A stretch of DNA of 64,000 nucleotides. Origin: CAVVKW01 sp963761705. Its GTDB lineage: Bacteria > Verrucomicrobiota > Verrucomicrobiia > Chthoniobacterales > JAATET01. Made by a program: the position numbers and the translations under genes. The notes beneath the pieces are model-generated. The model did no database searches. It worked only from the letters and a program-made list of their open reading frames with translations, and was not told where the DNA came from. Where the stretch lies: contig CAVXHK010000001.1 in NCBI GenBank assembly GCA_963761705.1, positions 1,550,001-1,614,000 on the forward strand, read 5' to 3'. Shown here piece after piece: positions 50,254 to 58,256 of this stretch (its first letter is position 1; every line of letters starts with the position of its first letter).

Positions 50254-51128
50254 GGTCTCTCGAGGAAGGGCTCGATTTTTTCGAAGGTCTTGACACCGAT
50301 CCCGCTCACGCGGGTGAGGTCGCCGGGAGCGGTGTAGGGGCGATTCTCGATGATGCGGTAGGCCATCGTCTCGCCGATGCCGGGGAGGCGCATGAGTTCG
50401 TCGCGGGTGGCGGTGTTGAGATCGATGCGTTCGTCGCGTCCGAGCGGCTGGTTGCCCTGGGCGAGGGCGAGTTCGGCCTCCTCGGCGCGTTGCAGGCCAC
50501 GGTCGTCGGCGATGCGGTCCCAGTCGGTGAGCGCCCAAGCACCGGTGCCGCTGCGGGCGGAGGTGAGTTCCAGATCGTCGAGGCGGGCTTCGTATTCGTC
50601 GGCGGAGAGGGTGGGGGTTTGACGGTAGACGCCGAAGGCGCGGGCGAGGCCGTTGCGGACGAGGAGGGTGGCGAGGTCTTCGCCGGTGCTGGTGGTGACG
50701 AAGCCGTAGTAGCGTTTGTAGCGCGCGCTCCCGCGTCCGTCGGTCCAGGCGGTGTGGACGGTAAAGGGCTTGGACAGGGCGGCGCGGGTGAGGAGAGCGC
50801 CTTGTTCGCCGAGGTCTTTGGCGGCTTGGATATCCTGCACGCCGAAGTAGCGGCGCTGGGCTCGGAGACGGCGGGCGTCGGTGTCGTCGGCGACGTGCCA
50901 CTCGAAGCAGTCGGCTCCGTAGAGGCGGATGGTGAATTGCTCGCCGCTCGGTGTGGTGATTGGAAAGCTGTCGCCATCGGCCCAGTCGGTGATGACGAGG
51001 TTGCAGTGTGGGATGGAGAAGAGGCCGGTGGCGGGGTCTTCGGTTCCTTCGGCGGGGGGAGCGGCGGAGAGGGTGTTGAGCGGGAGGGCTGCGAAGAGGG
51101 TGAGAAGTAAAGATTTAAGCGGCGTCAT
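50250..51128 (-). CDS. Secreted thermonuclease-like (SNase) protein fused to a ComEA-like HhH domain
   Basis: 292 residues. A signal peptide (MTPLKSLLLTLFAALPLNTLSA) is followed by a staphylococcal-nuclease-like domain: WADGDSFPI, FTIRLYGADCFEWH, an A/G-rich helix and VRNGLARAFGVY. Residues about 233-290 form a tandem helix-hairpin-helix of the ComEA type (IDLNTATRDELMRLPGIGETMAYRIIE, LTRVSGIGVKTFEKI), which binds DNA without sequence specificity. The fusion implies a periplasmic or secreted nuclease that grips duplex DNA; roles in DNA degradation or uptake are inference. SNase catalytic Arg/Glu positions were not confirmed by alignment. Confidence 0.88.
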   Translation of the reverse strand: MTPLKSLLLTLFAALPLNTLSAAPPAEGTEDPATGLFSIPHCNLVITDWADGDSFPITTPSGEQFTIRLYGADCFEWHVADDTDARRLRAQRRYFGVQDIQAAKDLGEQGALLTRAALSKPFTVHTAWTDGRGSARYKRYYGFVTTSTGEDLATLLVRNGLARAFGVYRQTPTLSADEYEARLDDLELTSARSGTGAWALTDWDRIADDRGLQRAEEAELALAQGNQPLGRDERIDLNTATRDELMRLPGIGETMAYRIIENRPYTAPGDLTRVSGIGVKTFEKIEPFLERP

Positions 51129-51164
51129 GGACGGAAAATGCGGCTTCGCCGATGGGTTGGATCA

Positions 51165-52802
51165 TCAGCTGGAAGCCGATGCCACGAGGACCTCGTTCTT
51201 CGGGCGGTTAGGCTTGTTTCGCTTTCGGAGGATGGCGGCGGTGGTGAAGATCACTTCAAGGACCACGAAGCTGGCGGCGTATTCGAAGCCGCCGCTGCCG
51301 AAGCCGTAGCTGTGGAGGCCGACGCCCAGGACGAAGTTCACGCCGTACCAGGCCATGATGATCGTCTGGAAGGCGAGGATGGATCCGACGGCGAGCCCGA
51401 AACCAGCCCAGCGTCCGGCGATTCTGCCGTGGAGAATGAAGAGGTAGGTGAGCAGTGCGACGAGGGCCCAGGTTTCCTTTGGATCCCAATCCCAGAAGCG
51501 GCCCCAACTGTAGTTTGCCCAGACGCCGCCGAGGATGGTGCCGACGGCGAGCAGGAGGACACCCACTTGGAGGGTGCGGTAGATGTAGTTGTAGAGGGCG
51601 GGGCTGGGCTTGGTGCCGAGGATGACCTTACCAAGAGCGAGGTGGGAGACGCCGAGAGCGAGGGCGAAGGCGGCGTAGCTGAGGGTGATGATGAGGACGT
51701 GAGTCGCGAGCCAGAAGTTGCTCTGGAGGACGGCGGCGAGGGGGTGGATGCCGGGATCGAGGGCGAGGGGCTGGCTGTCGGCGAGGATGAGCGAGAGGAC
51801 GGCGACGGGGATGGCACCGAGAAGGAAATAGCGACCGCGGTAGATCGCTTCGAAGACGAGGGCAAAGAGGACGGTGCCGAACGCGACCCAAATGATGGAT
51901 TCATACATGTTCGTCACCGGCGGGCGGCCGGCGATGAGGATGCGGGCAACGAAGCCGAAGAGCTGGAAGGCGAAGCCGACGGCGGCGAGACCCCAGCCGA
52001 TGGCGTAGCCGGAGCGTCGACCGCGCAGGGAGGTGACGGCGAGGGCGATGCCGGAGAGGAGGTAGAGGATCCAGGCCCAGCGGAAGGGATGCAGATTTTG
52101 GGTGTGGGTCTCGAGGGAGATCTTCCAAGTGGGGGGTTGGAATTGCGGAGCCTGCTTGGCGAGTTCGGCCCGGAGTTTTTCGGCGGCGGTATTGAAGGCC
52201 AGTTGATCTTCGGCGACGTAGGCGGCGCGCAGGTTCGCGAAGAGGGGGTCGGTCGGATCGAGGGTTCGCCAGGCGGAGGTGTCGCCGGCGGGATTGGCGA
52301 CGACGCGGTAGACGCTGCCGTTGCGGAGGGCTTCGAACTCGGCGAGGCGGAGGCCGATTGACTCCATCTTTTTGTCGATGCCGGTGAGCTTGCCGCCTTC
52401 GCTGGTGCGTTTGGCGTTTTCGGCGTCCTGGAGGAGCTGGACGAAGGTGGAATTGGCGGCGAGCTCGTCGTAAGAGTAGAGCTTGCGGGTGTCTTCGAGG
52501 CCGGCGGCTCGTTTGACGTCGATGGAGTCGACGAGGATGAGGGGCTGGGCGCTCCAGGTAGAGGGTTGGAACCAAAGGTCGGTGATGACGTCGAGGGCGG
52601 GGCGCTTGGAGTCTTCGGTCTTGAGGGTGCGGCGTCCGGCGAGGCTGAGGAGACTCTCCTGGGCGAAAACGAGGTAGGGTTTTTTGCGCCCGCTTTCTTG
52701 AACGGGGATGGTTTCGAGCTGAGTGAGGTCGAGGGCGGAGTGGAGTGGCGCGGCCGTCGCGAGAGCGAGCGCGCAGGTGAGGGATTTGATGAACGATTTC
52801 AT
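51165..52802 (-). CDS. ccsA: Cytochrome c biogenesis protein CcsA/ResC with long periplasmic N-terminus
   Basis: 545 residues. Residues 1-22 look like a signal; a periplasmic region to about 255 precedes roughly eight helices of the CcsA/CcmC heme-handling family. The tryptophan-rich WWD-type motif is ANYSWGRFWDWDPKETWAL, and heme-ligand histidines are suggested by WLATHVLIITLSYA and FILHGRIAG. CcsA with ResB forms the system II synthase that attaches heme to apocytochrome c. Start ATG 52802 overlaps the resB stop by 4 nt, so the two are coupled. Confidence 0.92.
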   Translation of the reverse strand: MKSFIKSLTCALALATAAPLHSALDLTQLETIPVQESGRKKPYLVFAQESLLSLAGRRTLKTEDSKRPALDVITDLWFQPSTWSAQPLILVDSIDVKRAAGLEDTRKLYSYDELAANSTFVQLLQDAENAKRTSEGGKLTGIDKKMESIGLRLAEFEALRNGSVYRVVANPAGDTSAWRTLDPTDPLFANLRAAYVAEDQLAFNTAAEKLRAELAKQAPQFQPPTWKISLETHTQNLHPFRWAWILYLLSGIALAVTSLRGRRSGYAIGWGLAAVGFAFQLFGFVARILIAGRPPVTNMYESIIWVAFGTVLFALVFEAIYRGRYFLLGAIPVAVLSLILADSQPLALDPGIHPLAAVLQSNFWLATHVLIITLSYAAFALALGVSHLALGKVILGTKPSPALYNYIYRTLQVGVLLLAVGTILGGVWANYSWGRFWDWDPKETWALVALLTYLFILHGRIAGRWAGFGLAVGSILAFQTIIMAWYGVNFVLGVGLHSYGFGSGGFEYAASFVVLEVIFTTAAILRKRNKPNRPKNEVLVASASS

Positions 52803-54637
52803 TTGGGTTGGTCGGCGACTGGAAGCTCGCCGCTCCTTGAGGCGGTCTTTGGGCGAAGGTAGAACTGGATGAAAATGCCGGCGCAGATGGCGAGCGAGCC
52901 GAACCATTTTGGGAGCCAGCCGGGGTCGTAGAGAACTTGGAGGGTGGTTTCGTTGAGGTCCTTGGGGTTCCATTCGGCCTGCGAGAATTTGTAGTTGAAG
53001 CCGGTGAGGTTGGCGAGGAAGCCGCCGGGCCAGCTGGCGGGCTGGTTCATCTGAGCGACGGCGATCTTGGTAGCGTCGGTTTCGTTGTCGGTGAATTTCA
53101 CGGTGGAGATGTAATTGGCGGGGGTCTCGGTGCCCTCGTAGCGGGGGACTTCGAAGCTCTCGAGCGCGATGCTGAACGGGGCGGGGCGGAGCTGAAGGCC
53201 GTAACCAAAGCGGACGACGGTGCGGTCGAGAGCGAGGGTCGTAAGATTGCCGGAGGCGATCCATTTCGTCGGGCCGATGCGGCCGTCGGGGGCGCGGAGG
53301 GCGGCGTGGAAACCGGGGATGCCTTTGACGGTCGGATCGCCGGGGCGGGGGTCAGTGAGGGTTTCGGCTTTCGGGAAATACTCGGTGACTTCGGCGGTCC
53401 AATCCGCCCAGCCGGGGGTGATGACGTCTCCCTTTTGAGCGGTGCCGGTGCTGGTGGCAATGCCGTTGCGGCTGGATTGCCAGTCGATGCCGCCAGTGGG
53501 GTTGGGGGCAAATTCAAGAGCCAGACCGCCGCTTTCTGGAGTCGTGGCGGAGTCGGCGGCAGCCGGGCCGGTGAGGCGAACGAGAACGGCGGGGTTGTTG
53601 GGGAGAGGCGAGGCGGTGGTGGGACGACCGTTTTCGAGTTTGAAGTCGGGCCAGTAGCTTTCGACCCGGACCGTCGTGGTGCCGGTGTCAATGGTGGTGC
53701 CGACAACTTCGGAGCGGCGGTAAGTGGCGGCTCCGGCCGTGAGGGTCTGGCCGTCGGCGCTGAGGGTGACGGGCAGATCGGTGGTGCCGTTGTCGGCGGT
53801 GACGACGGGGGCGTATTTGGCGAAGATCATGCGAGTTTCGTTAACGGTCTTCGGGGTGCGGTCGGGGAGGGTCGGCAGGAAGGCGATGCGGGCCATGCCG
53901 AAGAGATCTTTCTCGACGCCGCCGTCGGGAAGGAGGGCGAGGGGGAGGTCGAGGTGCTGGCCAGCGGTGTCGCTGTGGAAGTGGAGGTCGACGCCGGGGA
54001 GGGCGGCTGGGTCGGAGGAGGCGATGAGTTTTTCCTCCTCGATGAGGTTGGGGCTGAAGTCGTCGGTGAAGAGTTCGTAGTCGGTGTCAGGGAGCGGGAG
54101 GGTGTCGGGGCGGTCCTCGGAGGGAAGCGCGGCTTCCGCGTCGAAGCTGATGAGGTAGAGCGCGCCGTCCTTGGGACTCTCGACTTGGAGGACGCTCCGG
54201 CTGGTGGTGATGCGGGTGACGGGCGGCTTTTCGGTGTGGAGCGTTACGTTGCCTTCGAAGCCGAACTTCGAGCCGATAACGGCACCGATGAGAAGGATGA
54301 TGATGCCGTAATGAGTGACGATGAACCCGGTGTGGCGTCGCTGCCAGGGCCAGCGGCTCACGGTGACGGCGAGAAGATTGATGCAGAGGACGCCGAGCCA
54401 GATGATGAACCACGGGGCTTTGTAGATGTAGGCGGCGGCGATCTTGGAGTTGAAGGCGCTCTCGTAGAATGTCGCGACGGCGATGGCGATGGCGATGGTG
54501 GCGAGGAGGGTGAGGGCGAGCTTGAGGGAGGCGAGGGCGTGGATGACCTGCCAAGTCGGCGAGCCTTCACGGCGGGCATTGACGAGCTTGCGGTGCGCGT
54601 CGCGGGTGAGCGGTGGCTTTTTTGGGGCTGTTGTCAT
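52799..54637 (-). CDS. resB: Cytochrome c biogenesis protein ResB-like
   Basis: 612 residues from ATG 54637. Three helices in the first 140 residues (LALTLLATIAIAIAVATFY, APWFIIWLGVLCINLLAV, FIVTHYGIIILLIGAVIG) precede a large periplasmic domain, with a final helix near the C-terminus (FGSLAICAGIFIQFYL), as in ResB/Ccs1. With CcsA it makes the system II heme ligation complex. The final residues (RSGELPVAD) are encoded within a palindromic repeat at 52811. A perfect 7-bp palindrome lies 18 nt upstream of the start. Confidence 0.9.
   Translation of the reverse strand: MTTAPKKPPLTRDAHRKLVNARREGSPTWQVIHALASLKLALTLLATIAIAIAVATFYESAFNSKIAAAYIYKAPWFIIWLGVLCINLLAVTVSRWPWQRRHTGFIVTHYGIIILLIGAVIGSKFGFEGNVTLHTEKPPVTRITTSRSVLQVESPKDGALYLISFDAEAALPSEDRPDTLPLPDTDYELFTDDFSPNLIEEEKLIASSDPAALPGVDLHFHSDTAGQHLDLPLALLPDGGVEKDLFGMARIAFLPTLPDRTPKTVNETRMIFAKYAPVVTADNGTTDLPVTLSADGQTLTAGAATYRRSEVVGTTIDTGTTTVRVESYWPDFKLENGRPTTASPLPNNPAVLVRLTGPAAADSATTPESGGLALEFAPNPTGGIDWQSSRNGIATSTGTAQKGDVITPGWADWTAEVTEYFPKAETLTDPRPGDPTVKGIPGFHAALRAPDGRIGPTKWIASGNLTTLALDRTVVRFGYGLQLRPAPFSIALESFEVPRYEGTETPANYISTVKFTDNETDATKIAVAQMNQPASWPGGFLANLTGFNYKFSQAEWNPKDLNETTLQVLYDPGWLPKWFGSLAICAGIFIQFYLRPKTASRSGELPVADQPK
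52811..52840. repeat. Palindromic repeat inside the 3' end of resB
   Basis: GGCGA-CTGGAAGC-TCGCC followed by GCTCCTTGA; its flank matches 8911-8940. It supplies C-terminal codons of ResB. Confidence 0.65.
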
Positions 54638-54654
54638 TCGCGGGAACGCCAAGG

Positions 54655-54671
54655 TATTAGCGTTGCTAATA
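54655..54671. promoter_or_regulatory. Palindrome upstream of resB
   Basis: TATTAGCGTTGCTAATA: a perfect 7-bp inverted repeat with a 3-nt centre, 18 nt before the resB ATG. It may be an operator for resB-ccsA. Confidence 0.4.
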
Positions 54672-54702
54672 TATGCAACTGCTTGTGGGGGGGATCATCA
54701 AC

Positions 54703-54768
54703 GTCGGGGCCGTCCTTGGTGGGCATTCAGATATCCACGAGTACGAAGTCGCAGGGATCGGTCCGACA
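54703..54768 (-). pseudogene. Fossil of a receiver domain
   Basis: The minus strand reads CRTDPCDFVLVDI, stop, MPTKDGPD over these bases. This matches 14 of 22 positions of the receiver in the neighbouring kinase (CRTYPFDLVLMDI, then QMPTMGGPE), including the phosphoacceptor Asp. The internal TGA replaces the Gln. It is probably left from a duplicated or longer multi-receiver kinase. Confidence 0.6.
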
Positions 54769-54799
54769 CGTGGGCAATGGGAACGATTCCAATGCGGGC

Positions 54800-56656
54800 C
54801 TACCCGGGATGCGCGTTGGCGGTGGGGAGCTGGCTGGCGGACTCGAGGGCTTTCAGGAGAGCGGGGCGGCGGATGGGTTTGGTGAGGGTGTCGTCCATGC
54901 CGGCGGCGAGGTAGGTCTCGCGTTGCTCGGCGAGCGCGTTGGCGGTGAGGGCAATGATGGGGAGATGCTGGGCAGGGCTGGCGAGTTGGCGGTTGCGCTC
55001 AAGGGAGCGGAGTTCGCGCGTGGCTTCGGGGCCGCCCATGGTGGGCATCTGGATGTCCATGAGAACGAGGTCGAAGGGGTAGGTCCGGCACGCGGCGATG
55101 GCGTCCACGCCGTTGCGGGCGGTGCGGCAGACGCAGCCGAGCTTCTCGAGGAGGAGAACGACGAGGCGGGAGTTGAGGAGGTTGTCTTCGACGACGAGGA
55201 CTCGCAGACCGTGGAAGTTCGCTGGTTCGACGGGCGTGGCCTCCGCCGTGCCGGCCAGCGGTGCGTCCCGGGCGCGGTCCAGTTCAGCGGGAGAGTCGGT
55301 GGTGATGGTCACGGTCATCGAGGTCCCGACGGCAACCTGGCTGCGAACGGTGATGTCGCCGCCCATCTTTTGGCAAATCTTCCGAGCGATCGCGAGGCCG
55401 AGACCAACGCCACCCTGCCGATCGCTCTCGTTCTCGCTGGCTTGGTTGAAGGCTTCGAACAAGCGCTCGACCTTGGCGGGCGGGATGCCGGCGCCCGTGT
55501 CGTCGACGCGGAAGTCCCAGGTGATCCGGTCGCGGGGGGCGGCGGGGCGGGTGGAGACGTCGAGCGTGACGTTGCCGTCGTCGGTGAACTTGATCGCGTT
55601 TTCGATGATGTTCTGGAGGATCTGCGAGAGGCGGGTGCGGTCGGCGTGGATCGAGGCGGGTGCGGCGGGGTCGATGCGGCAGTCGAAGGCCACGTTCTTC
55701 GCGTCAGCTCGGACCTGCAGCACTCGGGCGAAGTCGCGTAGCCAGGGGGCCAGCGAAAAGGTTGTCTCGTGGAGTTCGAGTTTGCCGGATTCGACGCGGG
55801 AGAGGTCGAGGATTTCGTTGATGAGAACGAGGAGGTTCTCGCCGGAGGTGCGGATGGCGGAGAGGTAGTTCCGCTGTTCGTCGGCGAGATTGGTGCTGCT
55901 GAGGAGGTCGGCGAATCCGAGCACGGCGTTCATTGGCGTGCGGATGTCGTGACTCATCATGGCGAGGAATTCGCTCTTGGCCCGGTCGGCTTTCTCGGCG
56001 CGTTCGCGCTGTTTGCGGAGTTCGGCGGCGGCGAGTTTCTGCTCGGTAATGTCGATAACGAAGCCGTGCCAGAGCGTGCCACCGTCGGGGAGCCGCTCGA
56101 CGCGGGCGTGGGCGGAGCGCCAGACGGTTCCGGCCTTCGGAAGGGTCACGCGGTAGTCCTCAAACCACGGGGTGAGTTCGCGAAAGGAGGTCACGAGACT
56201 GCGCCAGATGCGTTTGCGATCGTCGGCGTGAACGAGATCGAGGATCGCGGAGCCGTCTTGTCGGGCCTGTTCGGGAGTGAGTTCGTAGATGGTCCGGATG
56301 GCTTCGCTGGCGTGGAGAACGGAAGTGCGGCCGCTGGGGTATTGCCGGAATTGGTAGAGCATCCCGGGCAGGTCGCGCGTGAGCCGATGGAAAAGTTCGA
56401 CTCCCGCAGGCTCTTGCCGGCGGGCGACCTCGAGGCGGATGTGGAGGACCGCAATCATCAATCCGACGACCAGCGAAGTGCCCGCAGCGATCGACACCGC
56501 ACCCGAACCAACATCGCCTCCAGCCAGCCCCAGACTCGCCGCCCAGAGCGCGAAGGCACCGAGCGCGGTTAGCAGCCCCAGCGCACAACTCAACAGAAAG
56601 GCTCGCCCGGCGGATCGCCGGCAAGTTTCTTTAGAATTATCGTCGCTGCTTCCCAT
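54800..56656 (-). CDS. Hybrid sensor histidine kinase with PAS-like and receiver domains
   Basis: 618 residues. Two N-terminal helices (FLLSCALGLLTALGAFALWA and a second near residue 50-70) bracket a short periplasmic loop. A PAS-like region with PAC-type segment (LVHADDRKRIWRSL, LWHGFVIDITEQK) follows, then a HisKA phosphoacceptor SHDIRTPMNAVLGFADLL, the ATPase domain with NIIENAIKF (N box), DDTGAGI (G1) and GGVGLGLAIARK (G2), and a receiver with Asp in LVLMDIQMP and Lys in TLTKP. The signal is unknown; no response regulator lies beside it except a decayed receiver fossil. Confidence 0.94.
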   Translation of the reverse strand: MGSSDDNSKETCRRSAGRAFLLSCALGLLTALGAFALWAASLGLAGGDVGSGAVSIAAGTSLVVGLMIAVLHIRLEVARRQEPAGVELFHRLTRDLPGMLYQFRQYPSGRTSVLHASEAIRTIYELTPEQARQDGSAILDLVHADDRKRIWRSLVTSFRELTPWFEDYRVTLPKAGTVWRSAHARVERLPDGGTLWHGFVIDITEQKLAAAELRKQRERAEKADRAKSEFLAMMSHDIRTPMNAVLGFADLLSSTNLADEQRNYLSAIRTSGENLLVLINEILDLSRVESGKLELHETTFSLAPWLRDFARVLQVRADAKNVAFDCRIDPAAPASIHADRTRLSQILQNIIENAIKFTDDGNVTLDVSTRPAAPRDRITWDFRVDDTGAGIPPAKVERLFEAFNQASENESDRQGGVGLGLAIARKICQKMGGDITVRSQVAVGTSMTVTITTDSPAELDRARDAPLAGTAEATPVEPANFHGLRVLVVEDNLLNSRLVVLLLEKLGCVCRTARNGVDAIAACRTYPFDLVLMDIQMPTMGGPEATRELRSLERNRQLASPAQHLPIIALTANALAEQRETYLAAGMDDTLTKPIRRPALLKALESASQLPTANAHPG

Positions 56657-56753
56657 GCAAACTAATCGGTCGGCTTTCGCCGCATTACGGTCAAAACTTT
56701 TCTGTTGGCAGATCGGGTCGGATCGATGACCTGGCCGGGCGGCGGTAGCTGGG

Positions 56754-57839
56754 TTAGCGCACTTGGACCAAGGTGCCTTTCTGGATCTTCTGGGTCAGAA
56801 AGAAGGCGTCCCAATTTGCAAGTCGGATGCAGCCGCTGCTTTGGTTGCGGCCGATTTGGTCCGGCGAGTTGGTGCCGTGGATGCCGACGCTTTTGCGGTT
56901 GATGCCCATCCAAACGATGCCGACGTAGTTGTTGGGGCCGGGTGGGATGTTGAAGGCGTTGTCGCTGCGGGTGCCGTCTTTGAGGACGGATTTGTCGTAG
57001 CGGAAGTAGGGCATGAGGATGTTGGAGGTGATCTTCCAGTCGCCTTCCGGGACGGGGACGCGGTCGGAGCCGGGGGTGCAGGGGAAGGAGGCGATGATCT
57101 TGTCGTCCTCGTAGAGTTCGATGAGGCGCGGGGAGCGGAGGATGACGAGGCGGCGGATCGGTTCCGGGTCGGCGGTGGGGGTGGGGGTGGGGGTTACAGG
57201 ATCCGCGAGGATCGGAGCAGGGTCGTCGGTGGGGGTGAGGTCCGGGCTGGGGGTTGGCGAGGCGGCCTCGGCGGCGGCTTTTTTCGCCTTGGCTTCGGCT
57301 TTGCGCTTGGAGTTGAGATCGACGACGAGTTGCATCGAAAACTCTTCGACGTTCGGGACCCGGAGGGTGGTGCCCGCGGTGGGTGCGGTGATGGTTGGGT
57401 TGAGTTCTTGAATGTAGTCGAGATCGGAGTGGAACTTCTCCGCAACAAGTTCCCACGCGTTGGCGTAGGGCATGCTATCGAGTTTTTCCTGCTCGGCGGG
57501 GGTGGAGGCCGTCTTGCCGACCCACTCGAGATCCTCTTCGGTGAGGGTGTAATCGCGGAGCGGTTCGGCGGCGGCGGACAGATCGAGGCGTTCGCCGGGC
57601 GGCAGGTTGTTTGCGACGTTATAGCGGTCTGCGGCGGCCTGGGTGAATTCGCCGCCGAGTCCATCGAGTTTGCCGGGGCGAAATCCGGCACGGTCGAGGA
57701 CGATTTGGACCTTGAGCAGCTCGATTCGCTGCGGGCTGTCAAACGGTTGTTTGTCGATGCGGCCTACGGAGGCGCTGGGCTGGGCAACGGCTGTGCTGGT
57801 GAGGGCGAGGCAGATCAGAAAGGCGAGGCAGCGACTCAT
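56754..57839 (-). CDS. Secreted L,D-transpeptidase (YkuD)
   Basis: 361 residues with signal peptide MSRCLAFLICLALTSTAVAQ. It shares domain order with the lipoprotein at 30719: peptidoglycan-binding-like region (IVLDRAGFRPGKLDGLGGEFT), LysM-like segment (VAEKFHSDLDYIQELNP), a long Pro/Thr-rich linker (PTPTPTADPEP) and the YkuD domain with VGIHGTNSPDQIGRNQSSGCIRLANWD (Cys nucleophile in SSGCIR). It probably crosslinks peptidoglycan in the periplasm. This copy is soluble, whereas the paralogue is lipidated. Confidence 0.9.
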   Translation of the reverse strand: MSRCLAFLICLALTSTAVAQPSASVGRIDKQPFDSPQRIELLKVQIVLDRAGFRPGKLDGLGGEFTQAAADRYNVANNLPPGERLDLSAAAEPLRDYTLTEEDLEWVGKTASTPAEQEKLDSMPYANAWELVAEKFHSDLDYIQELNPTITAPTAGTTLRVPNVEEFSMQLVVDLNSKRKAEAKAKKAAAEAASPTPSPDLTPTDDPAPILADPVTPTPTPTADPEPIRRLVILRSPRLIELYEDDKIIASFPCTPGSDRVPVPEGDWKITSNILMPYFRYDKSVLKDGTRSDNAFNIPPGPNNYVGIVWMGINRKSVGIHGTNSPDQIGRNQSSGCIRLANWDAFFLTQKIQKGTLVQVR

Positions 57840-57936
57840 AGCTCGGCATCATCGGATCGACGGATTGTCGATTGCAAGGCTGGTCGGAAAAAACGGGGGC
57901 GGTCTTGGCCGTCGATTGTCCGACCCAGCCATCCTG

Positions 57937-58134
57937 ATGAGTCACCCGCCTGCGCCCGTGCTCATGTCGGCACTGGTCTCCGCGCTCGGCTTTGTGCTGA
58001 TGGCCATAGGCACGGGCTCCGGAGCCCAGCTTCCTCTCGCCACCGTCGTCCTGTGCGCGCTCGACCGAATGTTTCACCGCGAACCCGAACACCCAACCAA
58101 TGGACTCTCCGTGTTCACCCCCAACGCCGCTTGA
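57937..58134 (+). CDS. Possible small membrane protein (weak)
   Basis: The 417-bp gap between the transpeptidase and MFS genes contains a 65-residue frame from ATG 57937 with one hydrophobic stretch (LMSALVSALGFVLMAIG). No similarity or ribosome-binding site supports it. Apart from this frame I see no gene in the gap. Confidence 0.2.
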   Translation: MSHPPAPVLMSALVSALGFVLMAIGTGSGAQLPLATVVLCALDRMFHREPEHPTNGLSVFTPNAA

Positions 58135-58256
58135 ACCAAGCGAGTCCACGTCCTTATCATCACGGTCTGGCTCACGAATTGTGGGTTTTCCTCGCATTCG
58201 GTGAGCCTCGACGGTGCCCAATTCATCCGAGAGCAGATTAATTTGCACAACCAACC

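Noticed and set aside
52937..55741. 934-codon Gly/Glu/Asp-rich frame opposite resB and the kinase
   Set aside because: It spans two real genes on the other strand and is low-complexity without domains.
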